NCBI RefSeq assembly: GCF_021556395.1 | Contig: NZ_JAKGCS010000010.1 | Coordinates: 62,001 to 126,000, forward strand | DNA from: Acuticoccus kalidii | Lineage (GTDB): Bacteria; Pseudomonadota; Alphaproteobacteria; Rhizobiales; Amorphaceae | DNA length: 64,000 nt | Direction: 5' to 3' | Part shown: positions 25,842 through 35,056 of the stretch, one piece after another | How the letters are laid out: each line of letters starts with the position of its first letter | Position numbering within the stretch: the first letter of the stretch is position 1 | The notes under the pieces: generated by a model | Told to the model about the DNA's origin: nothing | Seen by the model: only the letters and a program-made list of their open reading frames with translations | Database searches by the model: none | Made by a program: the position numbers and the translations under genes

Positions 25842-27569
25842 ATGCATCTCGTCGAGACACTCAAACAGGCCGTCGCCGCCATCGTGGAAGGGGAGGGGCT
25901 CACCGACGGACTGGACCGTATCGCCGTCGAGACGCCGCGCGACCCGACGCACGGGGATTTCGCCACCAATGCCGCGATGGTTCTCGCCAAGGCGGCCAAG
26001 CGCAACCCGCGCGAGCTCGGCGAGCTGATCGCGGCGCGCCTTGCCGACAGCCCGCTCGTGACGAGCGCGTCGGTCGCGGGGCCCGGCTTCGTCAACATCA
26101 CGATTTCGCCCGAGGCCGCCGCCGCCGTGGTGCGCGCCGCCCAGGACGGCGCCGCCTTCACCGCGCTCGCGCAGACCGACGCGCCGCAGAAGGTGAACGT
26201 CGAATATGTATCGGCGAATCCGACCGGGCCGCTCCATGTCGGCCACGCACGCGGCGCCGTCGTCGGCGATGCGCTCGCCAACATTCTGGCGCTGCGCGGC
26301 CATGAGGTGACGCGCGAATATTATATCAACGACGCCGGCGCCCAGGTCGACGTCCTCGCCCGCTCCGCCTTCCTGCGCTATCGCGAGGCGCTCGGCGAGA
26401 CGATCGAGATTCCCTCCGGCCTCTATCCCGGCGACTATCTCGTCCCCGTCGGCGAGGCGCTGGCGGCCGAGCACGGCCGCGCGCTCCTCGACCAAGAGGA
26501 GGCGGCGTGGCTGCCGCTCGTGCGCGAGACGGCGATCGCGATGATGATGGAGGCCGTGCGGGGCGATCTCGCGGTCCTCTCGATCGAGCACGGGACGTTC
26601 TTTTCCGAAAAGAGCCTGCAGAGCCCCGAGGACATTGTCGGCAAGACGATCGCCCGGCTCGAAAGCGAGGGTCTCGTTTACGAGGGCACGCTGCCCCGGC
26701 CGAAGGGGCAGGCGGAGGACTGGGAAGACCGGGAGCAGACGCTGTTCCGCTCCACCGAGTTCGGCGACGACATGGACCGCGCGCTGAAGAAGTCGGACGG
26801 CAGCTACACCTATTTCGCGTCCGACATCGCCTATCATGATCACAAGATCCAGCGCGGCTATCACCGGCTGATCGACGTGCTCGGCGCCGACCATGGCGGC
26901 TATGTGAAGCGGATGACGGCGGCGGTCGCGGCGCTGAGCCACAGAGAGGTCAAGCTCGACTGTCTCCTGTGCCAGCTCGTGAAGCTCTACCGGGCGGGCG
27001 AGCCGGTGAAAATGTCCAAGCGTGCGGGCGATTTCGTCACCCTGCGCGAGGTCGTCGACGAGGTGGGCGCCGATCCCGTCCGCTTCATGATGCTCTATCG
27101 CAAGTCCGATGCGCCGTTGGATTTCGACTTTGCCAAAGTGACCGAGCAGAGCCGCGACAATCCGGTCTTTTATGTGCAGTACGCCCATGCCCGCTGCGCC
27201 TCGGTGAAGCGTCAGGCGGTCGAGGCGTTCGATGCGACGATCCTCGATGACCTTGCGTCGGCGCCTTTGGAATCGTTGGCCGATTCCGGTGAGCGGAGCC
27301 TCGTGGTCGCCCTTGCTCTGTGGCCCCAACTCCTCGCCAGTGCGGCGGACGTCGCCGAACCCCACCGGGTCGCGTTCTATTTGCACGAGCTTGCTGCCGC
27401 CTTGCATACGCAATGGAACAGGGGCAAGGATGATGTCACGCTACGGTTCGTTAACGCCGAAGCGCGAGACTTGACGCGGGCGCGGCTCGCGCTCGTCGAG
27501 GCTGTCCAGGCGGTGTTGCGTCAGGGGCTTTCGGCGCTGGGTGTCAGCGCGCCGAATGAGATGCGGTAG
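25842..27569 (+). CDS. argS: Arginyl-tRNA synthetase
   Basis: Charges tRNA-Arg; class I synthetase. 575 residues from the ATG at 25842 (an open frame extends further upstream but lacks the conserved N-terminus). N-terminal Add1 domain (about 1-110), catalytic core with the HIGH-type motif [14 protein letters not shown] and KMSK motif KMSKRAGDF, and the anticodon-binding DALR domain at the end ([15 protein letters not shown] through [10 protein letters not shown]). Length and motifs normal. Probably in the same transcript as dgt and the following SPOR gene. Confidence 0.97.
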   Translation: MHLVETLKQAVAAIVEGEGLTDGLDRIAVETPRDPTHGDFATNAAMVLAKAAKRNPRELGELIAARLADSPLVTSASVAGPGFVNITISPEAAAAVVRAAQDGAAFTALAQTDAPQKVNVEYVSANPTGPLHVGHARGAVVGDALANILALRGHEVTREYYINDAGAQVDVLARSAFLRYREALGETIEIPSGLYPGDYLVPVGEALAAEHGRALLDQEEAAWLPLVRETAIAMMMEAVRGDLAVLSIEHGTFFSEKSLQSPEDIVGKTIARLESEGLVYEGTLPRPKGQAEDWEDREQTLFRSTEFGDDMDRALKKSDGSYTYFASDIAYHDHKIQRGYHRLIDVLGADHGGYVKRMTAAVAALSHREVKLDCLLCQLVKLYRAGEPVKMSKRAGDFVTLREVVDEVGADPVRFMMLYRKSDAPLDFDFAKVTEQSRDNPVFYVQYAHARCASVKRQAVEAFDATILDDLASAPLESLADSGERSLVVALALWPQLLASAADVAEPHRVAFYLHELAAALHTQWNRGKDDVTLRFVNAEARDLTRARLALVEAVQAVLRQGLSALGVSAPNEMR

Positions 27570-27631
27570 CCGGTTCGTCAAAGCCGGTTGGCGCCTCGAA
27601 GCGGAGTGCAAGTTTGAGTGGCGGGCGAACC

Positions 27632-30523
27632 ATGAACGGTCCGACGCGATCCTCCTCATTTGAGCGGCCGTCTCCGGCGCGAGCGGACGAGAGGCGTGTG
27701 CCTGATTCCGGCGACGTGTTCGACGAACTGGATCAGTTCGTCGATGCCGACCCGGTCGGATGGGCTCCGCCCCGCACCAAGGCGCGCGAGCCTGAAAAGG
27801 CCGTCGACGCAGCGGGGGATGATCTCGATTCCGAGGCGCGCGGCGCGATCGAAGCGCCGTCCGACCCGCAGCGCCGCAGGCCGGATCCTGAGCCTGAGGC
27901 GGCTTCCGACGCGCCGGCCGCAACGGGTTGGGACGATGATGCGGCGTGGTCCGCCTCGGACGATGATGATGTCGTCCACCAGGGGCCGGACGATGATGAT
28001 GTCGTCCATCAGCCAATGACCGACGGCCTCGCCGCCGAGGGAATGGACGACGATACCATCCCCGAGGGCGAGGACGACGCGCACGAAGACGATGGCCGGT
28101 TCACCGATGACGCCGAGGCAGGGTTCCCGGACGAGGACGCGTTCCTCGACACCGAGCCTGTCAGGGCGGCGCCGGAGGACGACCCGATCGGCGCCGCCTT
28201 CAGTTCGAGCCATGGTTCGGCGCGGCGCGACGCCTTCGCAAAGCGGCTGAGCGACGAGTTGTCCCGGCCTGCGGGCGCGCGTGATCCCGAGCCTGTGGCC
28301 GAACCCGAGCCGGAGCCCGACGCGGCGAGCGAATCCTTCGTGATGCGCGCCGACGAGCCGGAGGACGACGAAGAAGCCGCTTTCTTCGAGCCGGACTTCG
28401 AAGTCGATTTCGAGCGCGAGTTCGCGGCCGAGCGGCCCGTCGCGCGCGCCGTTTCGGACGATGAGGCCGATCCGCTCATGGAGCCGGACGCGGCGGAGCC
28501 GTATCACGCGATGCCGGACGTCGATTTCGAGGACGAGAATCTCGAACCTGAGCGCATCGAAGCGCAGACGCCGCCGCCCGCGACGGTCGCGCCAGCCAGA
28601 CCGCGCCGGCCGGTGACGACGCCGACCTTGCGCGTGCCGATCGAGGCGCAGCTTGCCCACACCCGCGTACGCCCGGCCGACGATGCCGGCGCCCCCCGGA
28701 CCGCGCCCGCCGCGCCGGTCAAGGCGCGTGCCGGTCCCCCCGAGGACATCGACGACCTTCCGACCCCGTCGGCCCCAGTGACGTCGGAGCCTGCCGACGC
28801 CCTCGAATGGGAACTCGACAACGCGATCGGCGCCATCATCGCCAACGGACGCGCCAAACCCCAGGATCCGCCGCCGGCGGACGACGAAACGACCGAGCCT
28901 CTTCTGCCAGCATTGCCTTCGAACCGCGCGGCGCCATCGCGACCGCAGAGCGAGGACGTGCGCGCGACGTCGACACCCGCGCCCCCTGTCGACGACAGCG
29001 CGCAGACCGCGCCGAAGCCGCCATCTGCGCCGGCAACGCTCACGCAGCCGGCCGGTATCGGGGTCAAGCGCTCGAAGCCGATCCCGACCTTCCGTTTCGA
29101 GCGGCGCGAGGAGACGGCCGAGCCGTTCCCGGCCGCGCCGCCCGACATGGATGACCCGCTCGCCCGCGTCTTCTTCCCCGACAGCCACGACCGGCAAGGG
29201 GAGGGCGAAGCCTATGAAGACGACGAGCCCCTCGTCGATCTCGCCGGCTATGACGATGACTATGACGACGACGACGATTTTGCCGCGCGCGATTATGACG
29301 ATCTGCCGCCGTCGCTGAGCCGCGCGGCCGCGGCCGGCCGGCAAAGTCGGACACGCTCGCGCACCGTCGGGATCGCGGCACTCGTCGGCGTCGTGGCGAT
29401 CCTCGGTGTGGGGGGCTATCTCGCGCTCGGCCTCTTCACCGGGGGCCGTGTGACCACCGGCGAGCCGCGCGTGATCCAGGCCGACGCGCGGAATGTGAAG
29501 GTGCGCGCCGAAGAGACCGAATCGAGCGCGCTGCCCGATATCGCCGAACGGACGGCGCTCGGCGACAGCGAACAGCTCGTGATGCCGGACCGCGTGCGCA
29601 TCGACAGCGTCGCCGCCGCCGAGGACGAATTCGACGATGGTGAGACCGGCGACGGTCTCGTCTCGCGCCGCGTGCGGACCGTCGTCGTCCGGCCCGACGG
29701 GACGATCGTTCCGGCCGATCAGGTGGGCAGTGGCTCGGCGCGTCCGGCCCGCACCGCGGCGCGGCAGTCGGCCGCGAGCCCCGCAACCTCCGACCCCGCG
29801 GGCCCCAACACCGCGAACACCGTCGCCGGCCTGCCGCCGGCCGCCGGGGATCAAGCGCCCGCATCATCGGCCGACGAGACGGGCGCCTTCCCGGCAGCGG
29901 ACGACGGTTTCGATCCGTCCGACGACGGAAGCGGCGCCTTGGAAGCGTTCATGAACGGCGCGTCGAGCGTCAACGAGGACGAGGCGACGAGCGAAGCGGA
30001 CCAGGAGCTCGGCGTCGATGACGGGGACGCCACCGGCGAAACTGGTACGGTGACCCAGGTCCCGGTGCGCCGGCCGACGCCTCCGCCGCGCCGGACCTCG
30101 GTCGCGTCCAACAATTCGAGCGTCGCTTCGGCCGAGACCGCCACCGCCAACCCGTCCGCCTACGTCGAGCCCCGCGCCGACCAAGGCGGCAGTGGCCGCA
30201 CGCCGGTCGACAACAATGTCGTCCGTCCGGGCGCCTCGCCGCAGGTCGCCGCAATGTCGGCCGCGCCGGCCTCGGCGGCCCCGTGGGGGGTGCAGGTCTC
30301 CTCCCAACGGAGCCAGGCGGACGCCGAAGCCTCGTTCCGCAATCTGCAATCGCGCTTCCCGTCGGTCCTTGCCAACGTGCAGCCGCTCATCCTCCAGGCC
30401 GACGTCGGCAATCGCGGGATCTTCTATCGCGTTCGGATCCCCGCGCAGACGCGCAACGAAGCCGTCAGCGTTTGCCAGCAATTGAAATCGGCCGGTGCCG
30501 ACTGTTTCGTGGGACGCAACTGA
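27632..30523 (+). CDS. Large SPOR-domain membrane protein with long disordered N-terminus
   Basis: 963 residues. About 1-580 is disordered and strongly acidic/Pro-rich (cytosolic), including a 10-residue duplicated patch DDDDVVHQ at nt 27959-28014. One membrane helix follows (about 583-607, VGIAALVGVVAILGVGGYLALGLF) after a basic RQSRTRSRT stop. The periplasmic part is again low-complexity, ending in a SPOR domain (about 885-963, PWGVQVSSQRSQADAEASF ... RIPAQTRNEAVSVCQQLKSAG), which binds denuded septal glycan. Starts ATG at 27632; a TTG at 27614 is possible. Its site between argS and nagZ is conserved in the order. Septal or cell-wall role expected; precise function unknown. Confidence 0.88.
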   Translation: MNGPTRSSSFERPSPARADERRVPDSGDVFDELDQFVDADPVGWAPPRTKAREPEKAVDAAGDDLDSEARGAIEAPSDPQRRRPDPEPEAASDAPAATGWDDDAAWSASDDDDVVHQGPDDDDVVHQPMTDGLAAEGMDDDTIPEGEDDAHEDDGRFTDDAEAGFPDEDAFLDTEPVRAAPEDDPIGAAFSSSHGSARRDAFAKRLSDELSRPAGARDPEPVAEPEPEPDAASESFVMRADEPEDDEEAAFFEPDFEVDFEREFAAERPVARAVSDDEADPLMEPDAAEPYHAMPDVDFEDENLEPERIEAQTPPPATVAPARPRRPVTTPTLRVPIEAQLAHTRVRPADDAGAPRTAPAAPVKARAGPPEDIDDLPTPSAPVTSEPADALEWELDNAIGAIIANGRAKPQDPPPADDETTEPLLPALPSNRAAPSRPQSEDVRATSTPAPPVDDSAQTAPKPPSAPATLTQPAGIGVKRSKPIPTFRFERREETAEPFPAAPPDMDDPLARVFFPDSHDRQGEGEAYEDDEPLVDLAGYDDDYDDDDDFAARDYDDLPPSLSRAAAAGRQSRTRSRTVGIAALVGVVAILGVGGYLALGLFTGGRVTTGEPRVIQADARNVKVRAEETESSALPDIAERTALGDSEQLVMPDRVRIDSVAAAEDEFDDGETGDGLVSRRVRTVVVRPDGTIVPADQVGSGSARPARTAARQSAASPATSDPAGPNTANTVAGLPPAAGDQAPASSADETGAFPAADDGFDPSDDGSGALEAFMNGASSVNEDEATSEADQELGVDDGDATGETGTVTQVPVRRPTPPPRRTSVASNNSSVASAETATANPSAYVEPRADQGGSGRTPVDNNVVRPGASPQVAAMSAAPASAAPWGVQVSSQRSQADAEASFRNLQSRFPSVLANVQPLILQADVGNRGIFYRVRIPAQTRNEAVSVCQQLKSAGADCFVGRN
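27959..28014 (+). repeat. Tandem 30-bp duplication inside the SPOR-protein gene
   Basis: The 30-bp unit starting GACGATGATGATGTCGTCCA occurs twice in direct succession (second copy from 27989, with one change), adding ten acidic residues in frame to the disordered N-terminal region. Confidence 0.85.
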
Positions 30524-30527
30524 GACG

Positions 30528-31529
30528 ATGATGGCTCCTCTCATTGTCGGCCTCGCCGGCATTCGGCTTCGTGAAGACGAGCGCGCCTTCCTTGCCGAAA
30601 CGCGGCCGCTCGGCATCATCCTCTTCGCGCGCAATATCGGCTCGGCCGAGGAGATCGAACGGCTCGTCGCCGACGCCAAGGCGGCGTCGGGCGCGAGTCT
30701 CGTCTTCATCGACCAGGAGGGCGGCCGCGTTCAGCGCATCCGGCCGCCTTTGGTGCCGCGTTATCCGCCGGCCGCCGCGATCGGCCGCGTCTTCGAGGCG
30801 GACGAGGCGGCCGGCCGGCGCGCGGCCTATCTCGTCGGCTATCTGATCGCCTCCGACCTTGCCCGTTTCGGCATCAACGCGCCGTGCCTGCCGGTCGCCG
30901 ACGTCCCGGTGCCAGGCAGCCACGACGTGATCGGCGACCGCGCCTATGCGACGACGCCGGGCGCCGTGGCGATCCTTGCCGGTGCGGCCGCGGCCGGGGT
31001 GAAGGCGGCGGGCGGCTTTCCGGTGCTGAAGCACATTCCGGGTCATGGCCGCGCGGCGGTGGACAGCCACGTCTCGCTGCCCGTCGTCGATGCCTCGCGG
31101 GAGGCGCTCGAGGCCGATTTCACGCCATTCCGTGAACTGTCCGCGCTGCCGATGGCGATGACGGCGCATGTGCGTTACACCGCCCTCGATCCGGCGCGCT
31201 GCGCGACGCTGTCGCCGACGGTCATCAACCTCATTCGGAACGAGATCGGCTTCGACGGCTTGCTGATGAGCGACGACATTTCCATGGGCGCCCTCGGCTC
31301 CGACCTTGCGGACAACGCGGCCGCCGCGCTCGCCGCCGGATGCGACTGTGTCCTCCATTGCAATGGCGATCTCGCCGAGATGCGTCTTCTCGCGGATCAT
31401 CTGGCGCCGATGGCCCCGCTCGCCGCGCGCCGCCTCGCCCAGGTGCTGAACGGCCGGAGCGCGCCGGAGGCGGGGGATATCGAGGCGATGCGGGAGGAAT
31501 TCGCGGCCCTGACGGGAGCGGCCGTGTGA
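30528..31529 (+). CDS. nagZ: Beta-N-acetylhexosaminidase (glycoside hydrolase family 3)
   Basis: 333 residues. Removes N-acetylglucosamine from cell-wall turnover fragments in the cytosol during peptidoglycan recycling. Family marks: ILFARNI, FIDQEGGRVQRI, KHIPGHGRAAVDSH (catalytic general-acid/base loop with His and Asp) and the nucleophile Asp in LLMSDDISMGAL. Two successive ATGs at 30528 and 30531; N-terminal Met-Met assumed. Follows the SPOR gene directly and its TGA overlaps the GTG of scpA. Confidence 0.95.
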   Translation: MMAPLIVGLAGIRLREDERAFLAETRPLGIILFARNIGSAEEIERLVADAKAASGASLVFIDQEGGRVQRIRPPLVPRYPPAAAIGRVFEADEAAGRRAAYLVGYLIASDLARFGINAPCLPVADVPVPGSHDVIGDRAYATTPGAVAILAGAAAAGVKAAGGFPVLKHIPGHGRAAVDSHVSLPVVDASREALEADFTPFRELSALPMAMTAHVRYTALDPARCATLSPTVINLIRNEIGFDGLLMSDDISMGALGSDLADNAAAALAAGCDCVLHCNGDLAEMRLLADHLAPMAPLAARRLAQVLNGRSAPEAGDIEAMREEFAALTGAAV

Positions 31530-32347
31530 GCGAGGATCCGCCGCATCTGCGTCTCGTCGACGATTTCGAGGATCCGCCCCGCACCCCATTGGAAGACGAC
31601 GACATGCTTCATGTCGACGTCGCCGGCTTCGAGGGGCCGCTCGACCTTCTTCTCGCCCTCGCGCGGCGCAACCAGGTGGATCTCATGAAGATCCAGATCC
31701 TGCCGCTCGCCGAGCAATATCTCGCCTTCATCAAGCGGGCGAAGGATCTGCGGATCGAGCTTGCCGCGGACTTCCTGGTGATGGCCGCCTGGCTCGCCTT
31801 CCTGAAAAGCCGCCTTCTGGCGCCAGACGAGAATGACGGCGGCGCCGACGGGGAAGAACTCGCCGAGGATCTCGCCTTCCGCCTTCGCCGCCTCGAGGCG
31901 ATGCGCGAGGCAGCGGATGCGCTGTTTGCCCGTCCGCGGCTCGGCCTTCATCTGTTCGCCCGCGGGGCGCCGGAAGTGCCGATCATCCACGAGGAAAAGA
32001 GCTACAAGGGCTCCCTCTACGAGCTTCTTTCGGCCTATGGCACGGTCCGTCAGGTCGAGCTGGCGCGCGATACCAAGATGGAAAAGCGGCCGGTCTTTTC
32101 CCTCGTCGACGCGCGGCGGGTGATGGAGCGGATCGTCGGCGGTCATGCCGAGTGGCTTCCCTTGGAGGCGCTCATCGCGGCGATGCCCTCGCACGAGAGC
32201 CGCCGGGCGGTGATTGCGTCGACCTTCGGCGCGGCGCTCGAGATGGCGCGCGAGGGTAAGATCTCGGTGCGGCAGAGCGCGCCCTTCGCGCCGCTCTATC
32301 TGCGCTCGAATGGAATGGACGGAGCGGAGACGAACAAAGATGGCTGA
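31526..32347 (+). CDS. scpA: Segregation and condensation protein A (kleisin)
   Basis: 273 residues from a GTG at 31526 that overlaps the nagZ stop as GTGA; a longer frame upstream is only the nagZ shadow. Kleisin linking SMC and ScpB for chromosome condensation. N-terminal SMC-head contact region FEGPLDLLLALARRNQVDLM, KIQILPLAEQYL, and ADFLVMAAWLAFLKSRLLAP are the usual ScpA blocks; the C-terminal winged helix is near 200-265 (ISVRQSAPFAPLYLR). 8-bp overlap with scpB. Confidence 0.95.
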   Translation: MSEDPPHLRLVDDFEDPPRTPLEDDDMLHVDVAGFEGPLDLLLALARRNQVDLMKIQILPLAEQYLAFIKRAKDLRIELAADFLVMAAWLAFLKSRLLAPDENDGGADGEELAEDLAFRLRRLEAMREAADALFARPRLGLHLFARGAPEVPIIHEEKSYKGSLYELLSAYGTVRQVELARDTKMEKRPVFSLVDARRVMERIVGGHAEWLPLEALIAAMPSHESRRAVIASTFGAALEMAREGKISVRQSAPFAPLYLRSNGMDGAETNKDG

Positions 32348-33002
32348 ACCCGTCACCCTATTCGGCGGTGGACCGGGACAGAGCGAGGCGCTGCGCCGCT
32401 TGGAGGCGGTCCTTTTCGCCTCCGCCGGACCGTTGACCGAGGAGGCGCTCGCCGCGCGGCTTCCCGAAGAGGACAATCTGTCCCACCGCCTGCGTCAATT
32501 GCAGACCATCTACGCCAATCGCGGCATCAATCTCGTCGAGGTGGCGGACGGCTGGGCGTTCCGCACAGCGGGCGATCTCGCTTATCTCATGACCGCTGAG
32601 CGGGTCGCCGAGCGCCGCCTGTCGCGCGCCGCGATGGAGACGCTCGCGATCATCGCCTACCATCAGCCGGTCACGCGCGCGGAGATCGAGGAGGTGCGCG
32701 GGGTTGCGGTCGGCAAGGGGACGCTCGATATCCTCCTCGAAACCGGATGGGTGCGGCTGAGGGGCCGGCGGCGGTTGCCCGGCCGCCCGGTGACGTTCGG
32801 GACGACGGCGGCGTTCTTGGATGCCTTCTCGCTCGCCGCGATCACCGATCTTCCCGGCCTCGACGATCTGAAGGGCGCCGGGCTTCTCGAGGGAACGCCC
32901 CCTGCGGGCTTCTCCGTCCCGATACCGCGGGATGACGATGCACTGGACGCCGATGAGGACCCACTCGATGCAGATGACGGCGACGACGCCCCCGCGCTCT
33001 GA
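32340..33002 (+). CDS. scpB: Segregation and condensation protein B
   Basis: 220 residues from the ATG at 32340. Partner of ScpA and SMC: two winged helices, with EALRRLEAVLFASAGPLTEEALA at the start, ETLAIIAYHQPVTRAEIEEVRGV in the middle and LDILLETGWVRLRGRRRLPGRPVTFGTT. The acidic tail (DDDALDADEDPLDADDGDD) is an alphaproteobacterial-style extension. 8-bp overlap with scpA and about 35-bp overlap with the following ABC ATPase gene. Confidence 0.95.
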   Translation: MAEPVTLFGGGPGQSEALRRLEAVLFASAGPLTEEALAARLPEEDNLSHRLRQLQTIYANRGINLVEVADGWAFRTAGDLAYLMTAERVAERRLSRAAMETLAIIAYHQPVTRAEIEEVRGVAVGKGTLDILLETGWVRLRGRRRLPGRPVTFGTTAAFLDAFSLAAITDLPGLDDLKGAGLLEGTPPAGFSVPIPRDDDALDADEDPLDADDGDDAPAL

Positions 33003-34068
33003 CGCGATCGACGCGCAAGCGGCCGTCAGCCCGTTGGTGATGAAGGATATTTCCTTCTCGATCGGCGGGAAACGGATCCTGTCCGATGTCTCGCTCGAGG
33101 TGAAGCCGCGCGAGATCGTTTGCCTTTTGGGTCCCTCTGGTTGCGGCAAAACGACGCTTTTGCGCATTGCCGCCGGGATCGAGCGCCAAGGAGCGGGGAC
33201 GGTGAGCGTCGGCGGCCAGGTGGTCGCGGACGGGCGCTCCTTCGTGCCCGCTGAGGCGCGCAAGCTCGGCCTCGTGTTCCAGGATCTCGCGCTGTTTCCG
33301 CATCTGCGCGTCACCGACAATGTGAGTTATGGGCTGAGCAAGATCGGCCGCGCCGAAAGCGGTCGGCGGGCGGCCGAGGCGCTCGCCCATGTCGGTCTCG
33401 CCGGTTACGAGCGGGCCTATCCGCACGAACTCTCGGGCGGCCAACAGCAGCGCGTCGCGCTCGTCCGCGCGCTCCTACCGGCGCCGAGTGTCGTCTTGTT
33501 CGACGAGCCGTTCTCCGGTCTCGACCGAGGGCTCCGGGACACGGTGCGCGAGGACACTCTGGCGCTCCTGCGCGAGCGCGAGGCGACCGCGGTGATGGTG
33601 ACGCACGACCCGGAGGAGGCGCTCGCCGTCGCGGACCGCATCGCCTTGATGCGCGACGGGCGCATCATTCAGACCGCGACGCCGGAGGAGATCTGGCGCT
33701 GGCCGGTCGATCTCGAGGCGGCGAAGGTCTTCTCGAGCCTCAACATCTTTCGCGGGCGTGCCGCCGGCGGTCTTCTCGAAACTCCGATCGGCCGCATTCC
33801 CGTCGGCCCGGACCATGAGGGCAAGCGCGTCGTGGTCGCCTTCCGCCCCGACGCGCTGCGGGTGTTCCCCGCCGATCGCGATGCGGGTGTGGATGCGCGG
33901 GTTCTGCGCCGCCGCTTTTTCGGAACCCATATGGAGCTGACGACCGCGGTCGGCGACGTAGAATTGCAGCTTCGCGCCGAGCCGTATCTCGTCCCCCATG
34001 GCGAGCGGGTCCGGGTGCAGGCGGATTTTCGTCAGGCGATCGTGCTGGATGACGAAGAATTATCATAG
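32968..34068 (+). CDS. Orphan ABC transporter ATP-binding protein
   Basis: 366 residues. A single ABC ATPase with Walker A GPSGCGKTT, Q-loop VFQDLALFPHL, signature LSGGQQQRVALVRAL, Walker B VVLFDEPFSGLDR and H-loop VTHDPEEAL, followed by a TOBE-like C-terminal domain (about 250-366). The layout is that of the ferric-iron (FbpC), spermidine or molybdate importers. No permease or binding-protein genes are in the neighbourhood, so it would need to serve components elsewhere. The start at 32968, with GAGGA 8 nt upstream, lies within scpB by 35 bp. Substrate cannot be decided. Confidence 0.85.
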   Translation: MQMTATTPPRSDAIDAQAAVSPLVMKDISFSIGGKRILSDVSLEVKPREIVCLLGPSGCGKTTLLRIAAGIERQGAGTVSVGGQVVADGRSFVPAEARKLGLVFQDLALFPHLRVTDNVSYGLSKIGRAESGRRAAEALAHVGLAGYERAYPHELSGGQQQRVALVRALLPAPSVVLFDEPFSGLDRGLRDTVREDTLALLREREATAVMVTHDPEEALAVADRIALMRDGRIIQTATPEEIWRWPVDLEAAKVFSSLNIFRGRAAGGLLETPIGRIPVGPDHEGKRVVVAFRPDALRVFPADRDAGVDARVLRRRFFGTHMELTTAVGDVELQLRAEPYLVPHGERVRVQADFRQAIVLDDEELS

Positions 34069-34114
34069 TCGCCGGCCCTGAGGCGCGCTATAGGTGGCGG
34101 TCGACAGTCGCGAT

Positions 34115-34167
34115 CCTCCCGTAATCGGGAGGGGGATTTCGAAACCCCGGCACTCGGGGTCGAAATC
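34115..34167. other. Two adjacent hairpins upstream of tatA
   Basis: First: CCTCCCG-TAAT-CGGGAGG (34115-34132). Second: GATTTCGA...CCCC / GGGG...TCGAAATC (34135-34167, with a 2-nt bulge). No T-run. They sit in the 178-bp gap between the ABC ATPase and tatA and could be the 3'-end of the former transcript, or a structured leader for tatABC. Confidence 0.5.
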
Positions 34168-34246
34168 GGCGGAACAGAGGCGGCTGGTGCAGTTGTGCTG
34201 CGGTGCGTGCTCCGGTCAAACGAGAACGAAAAAGAGGTAGTGAGAC

Positions 34247-34477
34247 ATGGGTATCAGCGTCTGGCAGATCCTCATCATCGGTGTGATCCTCGTGCTGCTT
34301 TTCGGTCGCGGGAAGATCTCCGAGCTGATGGGAGACGTCGCCAAGGGGATCAACAGCTTCAAGAAGGGGCTCGCGGAGGACGATGACAGCGCGCGCAACG
34401 AGACCGCGCGCACGATCGACCACACCCCGGCATCCACCGTGAACACGAAGGATGCTGAGAAAAGCCGCAGCGCCTAA
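34247..34477 (+). CDS. tatA: Sec-independent (Tat) translocase protein TatA
   Basis: 76 residues. N-terminal membrane helix ([18 protein letters not shown]), conserved FGRGK hinge, amphipathic helix ([21 protein letters not shown]) and a short charged tail. Forms the pore ring for folded-protein export through the inner membrane. First gene of tatABC. Confidence 0.95.
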   Translation: MGISVWQILIIGVILVLLFGRGKISELMGDVAKGINSFKKGLAEDDDSARNETARTIDHTPASTVNTKDAEKSRSA

Positions 34478-34492
34478 CCCGAGACCACGCGA

Positions 34493-35056
34493 GTGTTTGA
34501 CATTGCCTGGACGGAGTTGCTCGTCGTCGCGGTGATCGCCATCATCGTGGTCGGTCCGAAGGAGCTGCCGGGCATGTTGCGGGCCTTCGGCAAGACCTTC
34601 GGTCAGGTCCGCCGCACGGCGCGCGAGTTCCAGAACACCTTCAACGATGCGCTCCGCGAGGCGGAGCGACAGGCGAACCTCGACGAGGTGAAGAAGGATA
34701 TGGCCGGGGTGTCGAAATCGATCGACGCCGTGAAGTCGATCGATCCGACGAAGAGCGTCCGCAAGGGCCTCGACGACGCGAAGGCGTCCGTCTCGTCCAC
34801 CGTCGACGCGAAGCAGCCGGTGCCCGACAGCGTGCCGCTGACGCCCGAGAGCGTACCGCCGAGTTCCGACGGTGCGCCGCTGAATGGCGGCGGCGGCGAT
34901 GGTGGAAGCGGCGGAGGCGACACCCACGGAGCCCGTGAGACGACGACGGGCTCGGCGGCCGAGCCGCAACGTCCGGTGCCGGCGGCCGCGCCCGCCGAAG
35001 CGCCCCCGGTCGTCACCGAACGACAGCCCGAGGCCGCTGGAGGCGAACGGCGATGA
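34493..35056 (+). CDS. tatB: Tat translocase protein TatB
   Basis: 187 residues from a GTG at 34493, with MFDIAWTELLVVAVIAIIVVGPKELPG, the diagnostic N-terminus (FDI-start, Glu8 and GPKELP hinge), then an amphipathic helix. A long Gly/Pro/Ala-rich low-complexity tail follows (about 105-187) that is of no obvious function. Substrate receptor together with TatC. Overlaps tatC in ATGA. Confidence 0.95.
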   Translation: MFDIAWTELLVVAVIAIIVVGPKELPGMLRAFGKTFGQVRRTAREFQNTFNDALREAERQANLDEVKKDMAGVSKSIDAVKSIDPTKSVRKGLDDAKASVSSTVDAKQPVPDSVPLTPESVPPSSDGAPLNGGGGDGGSGGGDTHGARETTTGSAAEPQRPVPAAAPAEAPPVVTERQPEAAGGERR

